From Prostheceraeus crozeri (lineage: Eukaryota > Platyhelminthes > Polycladida > Euryleptidae), in the NCBI GenBank assembly GCA_907163375.1, contig CAJQUW010008653.1:372001-436000 (forward strand): a DNA stretch of 64,000 bases, read 5' to 3'. The position numbers and the translations under genes are program-made. Each line of letters opens with the position of its first letter. Positions within the stretch are counted from its first letter, which is position 1. The notes under the pieces were generated by a model, which saw nothing but the letters and a program-made list of their open reading frames with translations, had not been told where the DNA came from and did no database searches. Shown here piece by piece: positions 1 to 10,599 of the stretch.

Positions 1-164
1 ATCCCGCCATTCTTTTCTTCTCGTAATTGAATATTCTCTATCATTGGTTTACTTATGTAATACTTTTTTTTGTTAATCGTAATAGTTTTAGGGGTATTTT
101 TGTCAACAATATTACGTAATTTTAATTCAACAGTTTTATTATTATTACTTTTCGCTTGCGACAT
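1..164 (-). CDS. Partial ORF, element 1, running off the left edge
   Basis: An open frame begins at ATG (complement of 162-164) and stays open for 54 codons to the window edge. It starts MSQAKSNNNKTVELKLRN and is basic and Asn/Lys-rich. The start lies in TTAAAAATG, the same A-run context as the other element 1 genes, which is the main reason to believe it. It is 5' complete and 3' missing. No family recognised; by position beside the MCP it could be a capsid-region protein, but that is only inference. Confidence 0.5.
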   Translation of the reverse strand, partial: MSQAKSNNNKTVELKLRNIVDKNTPKTITINKKKYYISKPMIENIQLREEKNGG

Positions 165-200
165 TTTTAATAAAAAAATTTTATGTTAACAAAAATTTTT

Positions 201-353
201 AATCTATTGTAGTCATGAAAAATTTTTTAAGTTAAGAATTATTAATCTATTCAAGTTATGAAAAATTTTAAGTTATCAAAAATTTTAATCTATTCTAGTT
301 ATGAAAAACTTTTAAGTTACCAAAAAATTTTAATCTATTCTAGTTATGAAAAA
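201..353. repeat. Minisatellite, 4 copies of a 43-45 bp unit
   Basis: Copies begin at 201, 244, 287 and 332 with the core AATCTATTCTAGTTATGAAA. They fill the gap between the partial ORF and the MCP stop codon. An apparent small ORF across this stretch is only the repeat translated. Confidence 0.8.
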
Positions 354-382
354 AAATTAATTAATCGACAAAGTCTTGGGCT

Positions 383-1717
383 TCAGCCGATCCTAGCCAT
401 CTTTCCATTAAGAATTTCAATAGAATATTTTACATCTTCTAGCAATAAACCATAAGCCATCAATGAAGTTGTGGAATCTTTCTTTTCAATATTAATTGTT
501 ACATCACAACCAGTCTTGATAATATCTTCAGATTGTGCACTTAAATCGAAACAGAAAACAGGATATAAATGTCTCCAATCTCCAGGAGTTAATTGTGGTT
601 CAACTCCAAATTCTATACAAAGATTTCGATAAGAATCATATCCTTCCATAAATTGATTTTTGGTATCATCGAATCTTAATGGATCAATTGGATATCGGGT
701 TTGATTTAATGAAACTTGTAAACTTCGAATTGTATTAATATGAAAAAGATTGTTGTTCTTATCAAAACTTGGAGAATTATTTCTTTGAAATGTTAGTAAT
801 AAATATCTTGGAGTATTCGCAGTTCTAGTAAAATGCCAGTTAAATCTTTGTTCGGAAAAAGTTACTGAACTAGCAGTACGCTTTAGAAAATTTACTGGAA
901 TTGGTTTATTAGTATTTAATCTTTTTGCAATAGCCGTTTCAATCTCTAAACTAGGAGTAATATGCTTAATCCACCATTCAAGTCTATCAATTTTTAGATA
1001 TGCTTTTTTTCCAGTCTTACCAAAAAAGATTAATTCATTATTTGCTGTGCGGTGAATTATTAACTTAAATTTTAATTGATATGATATTTTATCATAATCT
1101 AAATATCCGAATAATGAAGACAATGACCAATTAACTGTCTGTTTACTTTTCTTGTTAAATTAACGTCTTTCTTTATATGCACTATTGTTTGTTTTATTTA
1201 AATGTTTTGCAATATTTTCTACATCTTTCGCAATTCCTGCTGCATCTGTTCCAGCGTGAGTTAAATCATCAACAATTATACCATCATTAGTATCAGGAAA
1301 CCAACCTTCGATTTCATACTTTTTATTATTTTCACCAATTGTTACAAATCTAAGCATTGTATCAATTACACCTGGAGAATCACTTATTGTTTCTATATTT
1401 TGAGTTGCAACATCTAAACGCATTTGTGTAAATAATCTTGGAAAAAAATTATTCTCTAGTGCAATATTATCGGTTTCTGGTAATGGTGTTGTAAAATTGG
1501 CATCACTATACAAAGAATATTCACAGTGTAAAAATGAATCAGGTAGATATATATAACTCTGCTGATTATCAACTTCAAAAATTAAATCACCTCCAGTATT
1601 TACTCTACTGGAAGATCATGGATTCATAGCAATTCTTATATAGTCATTCTTTTTTTGATTGCAACTGACGAACGGAGGATCGTCTAATCTAAATTTATTT
1701 TCGATAAGCGAAGACAT
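383..1717 (-). pseudogene. Polinton major capsid protein (double jelly-roll, hexon-like), element 1, broken
   Basis: One frame runs from ATG at 1717 (in TATAAAAATG) to the TGA at 383-385, about 444 codons, interrupted by two nonsense codons: TGA at 1616-1618 (codon 34) and TAA at 1160-1162. Both sides of each stop read in the same frame, so these are substitutions rather than indels. The C-terminal part (RHLYPVFCFDLSAQSEDI followed by a short beta-rich stretch) matches the end of the element 2A MCP (IYAFDLTADSDI), the signature of the Polinton/adintovirus capsid family. The product would form the icosahedral shell. The final stop lies in a GGCTTCAGCC hairpin. Confidence 0.75.
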
Positions 1718-1856
1718 TTTTATAAAAAATAATATGACTTTTTGTTTTTCTCACACACAGAAAAAATTCTGCTAAAGCAATTTTACTAAAATAATTTTAC
1801 TAAAAAAATTTTGCTAAGAAAATTTTGCTAAAAAAAATTTTACTAAAAACATAATT

Positions 1857-2444
1857 TTAGAATTTTGCTAGACCAGCTCCGCTACAGCTTTGCTGGTTAA
1901 ACCGAAGGTTGCTGCTCACGCCATTGCCTCTTATTTCCTCAATTGAACGAACCGTAGGTTCAATTGAACGTTGCATGGCTACGCCAGATTTCTTCTTATG
2001 TTTACTATCAGACGGAGCTCCGCTCCTCAAGGTTTCCCCAACAGCTATGTTAGCAATTTTATTTTTTGTTTCCTCTGAAAGTTTTTTTAAATTTTTTAGT
2101 TCTTCGGAATCATTCCTAAGTTTACGAATAGCTTCTAGTTGTTTTAATTCGTTTTGAGACTTGACAGCATTTGATATTGCACTAGCTGTACTACCTATAG
2201 CAGCTGCTCCTTTTGCAGCAGATGTAATCAAATCTTTATTATTTTTAATTAAGTTAACGATACTTCCAATACCAGAGAAGATGCCAGCTCCTTCCGTGTG
2301 AACGGCACCTGCGGTGCCTAGGAACTTTTGTGTTCCGACTGTTTCTACACTGGCATAATGGTAAACAGATTTCATAGATGGTTCATGAGCAATTCTTTGA
2401 TTTGAAGCAAAATGTTTAAGATTGTGTTTATAAATTATAGACAT
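1857..2444 (-). CDS. pVI-like minor virion protein, element 1
   Basis: 195 aa, start in TAAAAAATG. Residues ~50-90 form a Gly/Ala/Ile-rich amphipathic stretch (GIFSGIGSIVNLIKNNKDLI, then AAKGAAAIGSTASAI) like the membrane-active helix of adenovirus pVI-type proteins in Polintons; a charged helix and a basic tail follow. It sits directly upstream of the MCP on the same strand, where such genes commonly lie. The 3' third is full of triloop hairpins (1885-1895, 1900-1910, 1949-1961, 2014-2026), so its C-terminus may be built from inserted repeats. Assignment rests on composition and position. Confidence 0.55.
   Translation of the reverse strand: MSIIYKHNLKHFASNQRIAHEPSMKSVYHYASVETVGTQKFLGTAGAVHTEGAGIFSGIGSIVNLIKNNKDLITSAAKGAAAIGSTASAISNAVKSQNELKQLEAIRKLRNDSEELKNLKKLSEETKNKIANIAVGETLRSGAPSDSKHKKKSGVAMQRSIEPTVRSIEEIRGNGVSSNLRFNQQSCSGAGLAKF
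1885..2336. repeat. Cluster of short perfect hairpins inside the pVI-like gene
   Basis: Perfect stems with mostly three-base loops: CAGC-TTT-GCTG (1885-1895), AACC-GAA-GGTT (1900-1910), GAACC-GTA-GGTTC (1949-1961), GGAGC-TCC-GCTCC (2014-2026), GGCACC-TGC-GGTGCC (2304-2318), plus GGAAC-6 nt-GTTCC (2321-2336). They are locally GC-rich in very AT-rich DNA and lie in coding sequence without breaking the frame. Confidence 0.8.
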
Positions 2445-2484
2445 TTTTTAGGATTAAATTTGACTTTTGGGAAAAAATATTTAC

Positions 2485-2722
2485 GATCGGCTAAAGCCTC
2501 TGAACAAAGTTCTATTGGTTAGTAACCTGAGGACCTTTGGTCCGTTTAATATTTGCGCTAAGATTTACGTTTAGGATCGGCTAAAGCCTCTGAACAAAGT
2601 TCTATTGGTTAGTAACCTGAGGACCTTTGGTCCGATCGGCTAAAGCCTCGAGGAGCTTCGCTCCGATAGGTTAGAAACCCAAGACTTCGTCGATCGGTTA
2701 GTAACCTGAGGACCTTTGGTCT
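2485..2722. repeat. Intergenic hairpin array with exact 60-bp duplication
   Basis: A 60-bp unit at 2485-2544 is repeated exactly at 2575-2634, then in shuffled form to 2722. Each unit strings together small hairpins: GGCTAAAGCC, GAAC-AAA-GTTC, GGTT-AGT-AACC and GGACC-TTT-GGTCC; the third adds GGAGC-TTC-GCTCC (2652-2664). The spacer at 2561-2572 copies AGATTTACGTTT, the 3' end of the neighbouring gene around 2728-2739, showing that array growth captured the gene end. Confidence 0.9.
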
Positions 2723-2724
2723 GA

Positions 2725-3612
2725 TCAAGATTTACGTTTGTGAATGGACAACAACTTCGAGATAACTTTATTAATTGACTGTTGCACTTTATCTATTGCG
2801 TCAAGAAGCGTGTGATGTACTTTAATTTCTTTTCTATTAACTTGCATTTTCTGCTGATTAATCTTCAATGCCGTTTTAAGTGCATTTAACTTAATTTTAA
2901 GAACATCTAATTGTCTTTTAACAGAATCTAACTGTTCTTTATTTTCTTTAGAGTTTTCTTGTAAATTTTTCTTTAATTCATTTTCTAAATTGATTTTAAG
3001 AGTTTTCATTTTATCAACTTTTTGATTAAGTGAGTTTACTTCATTTATTATTCTATTCATCTTTTTCATTTGTTGAGTAATTTTAGAACTCAATTCATCA
3101 ACACTTTTTTGGAATGTAGTTTGTAACTGCTTTAAATTTTTTTTAATTCTTTCAGGTAGTTTTTCTATTTCATCTTCTAATTGTTCTTTTAACATTTTTA
3201 TCTGATGTTTATTTTTAATGACTGCAGATTTTAAATTTAAAGAAAGTAATATTAAAATTTTTGATTGTTCTGAAATCTTTTTAAAAAGTTTTGCTATATC
3301 TGCTTCTAGCTCTCTATCCTTTTTATCAAGTTTTAATAATTTTTCGTTTAATGATTTGTCATTAAGTTTAAGCAACTTTAATTCGTTCATCAGTGGAACC
3401 AAAACATCGTTTATATATTTTTCTTTTAAATCATTGATTTGTGTATCAACATATTGTTTATTTGTTAACTCTGTACTTTGTTGCGGAAGAATAGAAAGAT
3501 GCAATGGACCAGATAAAACGTCTCCAGTTTTCATGATATAATTTTCTATCTCTATTTCTAATTCACGATTATTCGGGATATATGCACCTCCACCAACATT
3601 TGGTAACATCAT
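2725..3612 (-). CDS. Coiled-coil fibre-like protein, element 1
   Basis: 295 aa, start in TTAAAAAATG. Near residues 28-60 is MKTGDVLSGPLHL...TNKQYVDTQIN, the pattern of the repeated attachment segment of phage tail fibres (K-G-D-x-L/M-x-G-x-L, then T-x-K-x-Y-V-D). The rest to residue ~285 is heptad-rich coiled coil ending in a basic tail HKRKS. Tail-fibre-like segments are known from some Polinton-type elements. Role is inferred: a trimeric spike or fibre on the particle. Intact in this copy. Confidence 0.55.
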   Translation of the reverse strand: MMLPNVGGGAYIPNNRELEIEIENYIMKTGDVLSGPLHLSILPQQSTELTNKQYVDTQINDLKEKYINDVLVPLMNELKLLKLNDKSLNEKLLKLDKKDRELEADIAKLFKKISEQSKILILLSLNLKSAVIKNKHQIKMLKEQLEDEIEKLPERIKKNLKQLQTTFQKSVDELSSKITQQMKKMNRIINEVNSLNQKVDKMKTLKINLENELKKNLQENSKENKEQLDSVKRQLDVLKIKLNALKTALKINQQKMQVNRKEIKVHHTLLDAIDKVQQSINKVISKLLSIHKRKS

Positions 3613-3679
3613 TTTTTAACAATAAAAAAATAAATTTTTCTCTAATAAAAATAAAATTTTTTCTAATAAAAATAAAAAA

Positions 3680-5052
3680 ATGGAAAAAGCAAATTTAAAA
3701 AAATTATATTCGCCCGCATCATCCTGTTCTTCTTATTCGACGAGATCAACGGGATTTGAAAATAAATGTTTTGATAATAATAATAATAATAATCCATGTA
3801 TAGATGTTAATATTTTATTTCAGTTACAAGCCGAAATAATTAGAGAACAAAGAAAAGGTTTACCTTCTATAGAAACTAATTATTGTTTATTTCCAGGTGA
3901 TCCATTTATAAAATTTATGGATATAGTAAGTAAATATAATGATGTAGCTTATGTGGAATTAAATAAAGAAAATATGGTTATAATAGGTCATAATAATGTT
4001 TATGGTTTTATTAGAGCAGTATTACCAATTAGTAATACTGATTGGATAGAAACTAAAATTATTAATTATATTAATATTAAAGAATTAGTCAAAAATTAAA
4101 ATCTTTTTCCAAAGAAAAAATAAGATTATTTGTTGATGAACAAAACCAATATAATATTCATATCGAGAGTAAAAAGCATAACGAAGAATTATTATGTCAA
4201 GTATATTACAGAGATACAATTTATAAACAAGAAACATTAGAAATGCCGCAAAGATATGATGATGATACATATATAGGATTGTATTCCAATTTAAATATTA
4301 ATTTATTAAAGTCTTATATAAATGGTTTAGCTCAACAAGAGAAAATTTATATGTGGACTACACCTTATACTATTAACAATGACCATAATCATAATCATAA
4401 TAAACGAACCGAAGGTTTTAGGGCTTTGCCCGATCTTAAAGAATCTTATAATAATAATGATGATAATAATATAGATGATGACAATGTAGATGATTCTGAA
4501 ACATCTGAAAAAGGTGTAAATGGTAAAAAAGATTATAAAAATAGTAGTAATTATAAAAATTTAAGTGAAGAAAAATTTATATCTCATACTGATGTACATG
4601 ATATTAATACTACATATAATCAAAATTTATATAAATTTCATTTTCTTACAATTGAAAATAATAATGATGGTATAGTTGAAGATACTGTTCGACAACTATG
4701 TGTCGGGTCTACAAAATTTAAATTAGGATTTACATCTAATCAATTTAAAATTTTATCATCTTTAATAAAAACTAAAAGTGATTCAGATTATGGTGGTGTT
4801 TTTAAATTTTCCAAAAGAGAACAAAGACCAATATTTTTCTCTATTATATTATTATCAGATAAAAGATGTAATTTAGAGTTAGATATTCCCATCAGGGAAT
4901 GGTATCCAATCCCAAAAAGTGTAATTTATGATGTTGAAGAAACAATTTATGATGATGATGGAGAATCAATTGATGATGATGATGAAGAATCAATAGTTAG
5001 TGAAAATAAATTTAAATTATCTTTTGATAAAACGTTATATGATAAAACTTAA
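3680..5052 (+). pseudogene. Unknown element 1 protein with Asn/Asp/His-rich linker, frameshifted
   Basis: Starts at ATG 3680 in AATAAAAAAATG. A first frame runs to TAA at 4097-4099; the continuing frame is one base out and runs to 5052. The break is in the A run around 4090-4094, as if one A were missing; protein-like sequence continues at once on the other side. The two parts make ~457 aa: Ser/Asn-rich start, a folded-looking middle, a low-complexity Asn/Asp/His linker (~4380-4500) carrying an in-frame pair of hairpins at 4407-4431, a second folded part and an acidic tail. Divergent to the fibre gene and just upstream of polymerase. Not recognised; a replication or early role would fit its place only. 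Confidence 0.55.
4407..4431. repeat. Paired triloop hairpins inserted in frame
   Basis: AACC-GAA-GGTT (4407-4417) and GGGC-TTT-GCCC (4421-4431) sit inside the Asn/His-rich linker of the unknown gene and add the residues KRTEGFRALPDL without a frame change. The near-identical pair in the polymerase gene at 7104-7129 shows the two hairpins move or spread as one unit. Confidence 0.8.
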
Positions 5053-5224
5053 TATGATTAAACTTAATATTATAGAGCATTATATGCTAAAACTTAATAT
5101 GATAAAGAAAAAAATAACTAAAGAACGTGAAATATATAATAATATATAATAACTCTCAAGACCTTGTTATTAGAATGTTTATATCTAAAATTAAAACACA
5201 ATTTTTTCCTTAAAAAATAAAAAA
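5053..5224. other. Intergenic spacer with short AAACTTAATATGAT repeats
   Basis: About 170 bp of AT-rich DNA with three or four loose copies of AAACTTAATATGAT just after the stop codon, then a plain stretch up to the polymerase start. No ORF, TATA-like motif or hairpin stands out. Confidence 0.5.
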
Positions 5225-7103
5225 ATGGAAAATACCAAGTTTTATTGTAACTTATGTAAAAAAAAGTTGCAAACAAAAAGAAGTTATCAATCTCATTTAA
5301 ATAGTAAATTGCATTTACAAAATGTAGAACGAGTTGATGAAGGAAATATATTAAAATTAATTAGTTATAAAAACTATCTAGAAACATTGCCTACTGATAT
5401 AAAAGTTAAAAAAATGTTTGATGATTATTCACATTCGGAATATAAAAAAGTTTTTAATAGTGAAGATGAACATGTACCAGATGGAAGATATTTATTTAGC
5501 GATACTGATGAATTTAACGAAATAGATGAATTTGATGAAGCCGTAACAGATATAAAATATTTATTTAATGAATCGGTTGAACATAATGAAACCGATGAAA
5601 CTTTTTATAATGTATTAAAAAACTTTTTCAAAATATTTAAGAAATCTTTCAAATGTTATATGAATGTAGAAGTACTTTATACAAAAAATGGACCTGATGG
5701 AATTCCTGAAGAAATAATACAAGGACATTTTACAAATTCACAAGAAATTCATAATGTAAATGATATACAACCCATATTTGAACAAATGATACTTACATTA
5801 GAAAATTGTATAATTGAAGCCCAGTTACGTGAATCTGGTTGGAGATTTGTTTAAATACTATCTAAGAAAATAGTAATTGATAAATATAAAAATAATACTG
5901 GTGGTAGTTATGTTCCTTTACCTTTCAGTTCACCACAAATAATTAACATAAAAAATGAAGATGATTATTGTTTTCTGTGGAGTATTATAGCACATTTACA
6001 TCCTGCAGAATATCATAAAGAAAGACTAAGTCATTATAATAAAGAAGAATACATAAATGAATTTGATCTTTCTGATGGCTTAGATGAATTTCCATATGAT
6101 TATAATAGGTTAAAAAAGTTTCATAAAAAGAATATAAATTTAATAGAAGTAAATGTTTTTGAATTAAATGTGAATTATGTTTCTATTGGTAAAATTACTC
6201 CACTTTACTCAGATTCAAAAAAATTTTATTTGACTAATAAAAATTTATGTCAATCAGAAATAGTATATAATGATAGGGGAAATTACATGCATCATAATAT
6301 TTTTTACCAAGGAAATATAATATGTACTGAACAATTTGAAATTATAAAAACACTATCACCAATAATGATTAATCATAATAATTATAAAGGACGTAATTAT
6401 AATTATGATTATGATTCCGATTATCTATCTTTATCTTTAGAATATCAACAAAAATTACAAAATTTAAATGAAAGTTTACAAAAATGTAAAACAGATTATC
6501 AACAACAAACAAAAATATTAGTACAAGAATATCACCATAAATATCAAAATAAGATAGAAACGATTCAAAAATTAAATGAAGACAATAAAGAATTAAATAA
6601 TGAAGAAAATGAAACCAATCAAAAAATAAATGAATCTTTAAAAAAATGTCTACAACAATATAAAGAACAATATGATAAAGAATATAGTTATCAGTTACAA
6701 ATATTAAATCAAAATTTTCATCGAAGTACATTTAATCTTACAAAAGAAATTGATGAAACACATGAAATATATCAAGATAAATTTGAAAAACTAGAACAGA
6801 CAAAACAGCCAGCACAAGCGAATATATTATATTATCAGGGTCATTTTACATTGTGTAAAGATGTTTCTATATTTACAAAAACTTCAGATAATGCTAATTT
6901 TCCTTGTCTCCAATGTATGACGAGCTTTAGAACTAAAGAAGAAATGAATAGACATTTGGAGAATTGCCAACAAAATGAAGCAGTTGAAAATACTTTTCCT
7001 AAAGATTATTATTTAGAATACAATAAATGGTATTTCAAAAATAAAGTACCCTTTACAATATATTGTGATTTCGAAGCATATAATGTTAACATGTCACAAA
7101 ATC

Positions 7104-7129
7104 GAACGGAAAGTTCCAGGGCTTCGCCC
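7104..7129. repeat. Paired hairpins inserted in frame in pPolB
   Basis: GAAC-GGAAA-GTTC (7104-7116) followed by GGGC-TTC-GCCC (7119-7129) encode NRTESSRASPDSE directly after the exonuclease I motif block. It is a diverged copy of the pair at 4407-4431. Such a spot is likely a surface loop. Confidence 0.75.
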
Positions 7130-7873
7130 GATTCTGAAAATGATAATTATGAAAAAAGTGCAGCTGAACAAAGTAAAGAAAAATATTTATTTGAACAAAA
7201 ACCATTATGTTGGGGAATGTACATTCATTCAAATTATCCTGAATTATTTAAATCAGAATATTATCAATACTATGGTGAAGATAGTTCAGAAATGTTTACA
7301 AAGAAAGTAGAAGAATTACAAAATTATTTTTCACAATTGCTTGAAACAAATATACCAATGATGCCATTAACAGAAAAAGAAAAATTAAATTTTATTAATG
7401 AAACAAAATGTTATTACTGTGGAAAAGAATTTACAAAAAATTATAAAAATGGCAGAGGTAGATATCTTGATAAGGTAAAAGATCATGATCATCTAAATGG
7501 ATTATATAGAGGTGCAGCACATAATTCTTGTAATCTTAATGCTAATAAATTTAAATATAACTATGTTCCTCTATATTTCTACAATGGTTCTAAATATGAT
7601 TTCCATCTAGTAATGAAAGATTTATTTTCATCTGAAAAATTACAACAACAACAAATAAATGTACTATGTAAAACAGAAGAAGAATATTTTTCAATGCAAT
7701 TAGGTTGTATTAGAATTTTAGATGCATTTAGATTTTTTACTCCTTATTCATTAGATGTTATGGGAAAAACTTTGAAATCTGAACAATGTAAAATATTAAA
7801 TAAATATAATTTAAAACCTTCAAAAGGCATATTTCCGTATGAGTACATAACTGCAGATAAAACCTGTGGTTCA

Positions 7874-7886
7874 CAGTCGAAGACTG
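7874..7886. repeat. Single triloop hairpin in pPolB
   Basis: CAGTC-GAA-GACTG, a perfect 5-bp stem with GAA loop, encoding part of CGSQSKTDF between conserved polymerase blocks. Same architecture as the other element 1 hairpins. Confidence 0.6.
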
Positions 7887-9746
7887 ATTTTAATTCTGTG
7901 AATAAAATTATGGAAGAAAAACAACTTCCTCCAATAAATAAATTTAAATCAACATTAAAACAATCACAATTATCTGAAGAAGACTATGCAGAAGCTGAAA
8001 AGAATTGGAGAGAGTTAAATTGTAAAACAATGTATGATTATACAATGAAATATCTTCAGATAGATGTATTAATCCTTGCTGATCTTTTTGAAAACTTTCG
8101 TGATATGTGTTTAGAATATTACGGAATAGATCCATGTTATTGTTATTCTACACCAGGTTTAACATGGTTAGCAGGATTAAAACATACAAATGTTAAACTT
8201 AAACATTATAAAGAAAATACATATGATAAATTATTATTTTTTGAATCTGGAATTAGAGGCGGTGTATCATCTGTTTTAGGTAATAGATATGTTAAATGTT
8301 ATAATAAGAAAGTAAATCCACAAGAATATGGAATAATGAAACCTTTATCTCCTGAAGAAAAAGAAAAAATATTAGAAATTTTTCGAACGAAACGAGAAGG
8401 AGTAGAACGTGAAAATGCAATTGATGAATTCATGAGAGAAAACTATTTGTTATATTATGATTTTAATAGCTTATATTCTTCTTGCATGATACAAGAATTA
8501 CCAACAGGTGAGATGGAATGGTGTAATATTCTTGATTATCAAAAAACATATGATGGAAATTATAATCATGGTTATATATATGAAGTTGATTTAGTATATC
8601 CTGATGAAATAAAAGATAAAACAAAATATTTTCCTTTCTGTCCCGAAAACAAAATTCCCAATATAGAAGATTTTTCAGATTATCAAAAATCTATAATTCC
8701 TAAGAAATACAGACCAACAAAAAACTTATGTTAACACAAAGTAATAAAGGAAAGTATGTTGTTGAAGGAAGAATGCTAGATTGGTATTTAGAAAATGGAA
8801 TGATTCTCACCAAAATACATCGAAAACTATTTTATCAAAAATCTAAATGGTTAAAAGATTATATAGAGTTCAATATTGAAAAACGTAAAATAGCTAAAAG
8901 AAATAAAGATGATTTTGGAAACGTGTTCTTCAAATTAATGAATAATGCATTTTATGGTAAGACTTTAGAAAATGTGCGTAATAGACAAAATATTGAAATA
9001 GTTTATGATAAAGATAGGTTTCAAAATTTAACAAGGAAACCTACATATAAAAGAACTACTAGATTTAGTGATGAACTATGTGCTGTACATTTACGTCGAA
9101 TCAGCGTAAAACATGATAAGTTTAATTTTATAGGATTCACTATATTAGAATTAGCTAAACTATTTATGTATAGATTTATATATGATTATTTAGCACCTGC
9201 TTATGGCAAAAACTATAAATTACACTTTACAGATACCGATTCTGTTTTCTTAGAATTAACAATACCGTATAATTCTACACTTGATGAAGAAATAGATAAA
9301 ATAAAAGATATCATTCATCCTTCTGATTTATGTAAAGTAAAAGATGAATTAGAAGGAAATGAAGATTTCATAACAGAAGCTATATTTTTCAAATATAAAT
9401 GTTATTGTTATAACACAACTAATAATATTAAAACACATAAAACATTAAAAGGAATTTCAAAGGCATCAGTGGCTAATCAAATAACATTTCAAGATTATAA
9501 AAATGTATTATTTGATAATGAAATAAAAACAGCATGCAATTATATACTTAATTCAAAAAAACATAAAATGTATTTAAAAGAAGAACATAAATTAGCATTA
9601 GATCCATTTGATGATAAAAGAAAAATTTTACCTGATGGAATAACTACTTCACCTTTTTAATTTTCTAATTTCTAAGATAGACAAATTTGATATATACATA
9701 AAATAAAAATAAAAAATATTATAACACTATATTTGTATATTTTTTA

Positions 9747-10513
9747 TCACTCGGTAAACAAATGTTCTATAACTCTATCATGAATTTTTTTATCAATATT
9801 AATTGTAATGAAGCCATAATCTTTTGACCAAGCATTGTTACACGATTGTTTAAATTCATCTTTATTTCTTACACATAAATCTCTTAACAAATCACTTAAG
9901 TTTCTTGCATTTATTTCAAATAGTATAAATATATTTGCATTCTTTCTAATAACACTTCCGTCTAATGAATACAAACTTTGTGTTAAATAAAATACACTAC
10001 AGTTATTATGTCTACCTCTTGTGAAATAATTTCTCTGAACTGACTGATTTCTGTCATTAACACAATCATCAAAAATTACACAATGTTTCATTGTTTTATC
10101 TAGTTTACTAGGATCTTGCATATTACCACTATCATCTATTAATTGTATCTTTATATGCTTATTTTTATTAGATTCAACTAACTGATTATTTTTTGCTGCT
10201 TCTTCACACCACGAACTTATTTCTTCTTCATCTTCAGATTTTTCATATTCTTTGAATAATGAAGCAATTGCTGTTTTTTAAGATTATTTTCAAATCCATA
10301 TTTTAAAAATTGATAGACGGGTTGTTCTGCTGTTGTTGTATAAATTATAAGATTGTTATAATCCAAAAAATTTGGAGTCGTTAAAATTTTAAATAATAGA
10401 TATGTTTTTCCACAACCTGATCTTCCGCAAATAACTGACAAAACTTTATTAGATAAATTTGGATGATGATTAAATTTAAGTTTCTTTTTATTTAATGGGG
10501 GTACTTCACTCAT
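9747..10513 (-). pseudogene. Genome-packaging ATPase (FtsK/HerA, A32-like), element 1, frameshifted
   Basis: Starts at 10513 in TTAAAAAATG. Walker A GRSGCGKT lies at ~residues 33-40; the first frame ends at 10217. The continuing frame, one base out, carries Walker B HCVIFDD (~10090), the sensor-like FYLTQSLYSLD and the C-terminal part to 9747. The break falls in the A run at ~10274-10279, again as if one A were lost. About 255 aa overall, the usual size. The enzyme pumps DNA into the capsid. Convergent with pPolB, leaving an ~85-bp gap. Confidence 0.8.
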
Positions 10514-10599
10514 TTTTTAATAAAAAAATTTATTTTTATTTTATTTTTATTTTTAAAGAAGAAGAAGAAAGTTAAACTTCTCTAGCTTCGCGTGGGAGT

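Larger units (their letters stand above)
5225..9660 (+). pseudogene. Protein-primed family B DNA polymerase (pPolB), element 1, two breaks
   Basis: Starts at ATG 5225 (AATAAAAAAATG) with a C2H2 finger (YCNLCKKK...SHLNSKLH). One frame continues to ~8734 apart from TAA at 5852-5854; just after it come GGSYVPLP and DDYCFLWSIIAHLHPA, the conserved N-terminal block of Polinton polymerases. Then a long coiled coil, exonuclease motif IYCDFEAY (~residue 612), an endonuclease VII-like zinc segment (CYYCGKEF...VKDHDHLNGLYRGAAHNSCN) and palm motif A YYDFNSLYSS (~8450). A one-base loss in the A run near 8716-8721 shifts the frame; motif B NNAFYGKT and motif C FTDTDS follow in the next frame to 9660. It would replicate the genome with a terminal protein as primer. 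Two breaks make this copy non-functional as read. Confidence 0.9.

Noticed and set aside
258-455. 65-codon ORF over the minisatellite
   Set aside because: Repeat translation that overlaps the MCP 3' end.
1616-1618. Recoded stop codons (alternative genetic code or readthrough) in element 1
   Set aside because: TGA and TAA interrupt genes, but TAA, TGA and TAG also terminate intact genes, and 2A shows TAG and TAA breaks too; random decay explains it better.
2485-2722. CRISPR array
   Set aside because: Repeats are palindromic hairpins in direct succession without unique spacers, in a eukaryotic setting.
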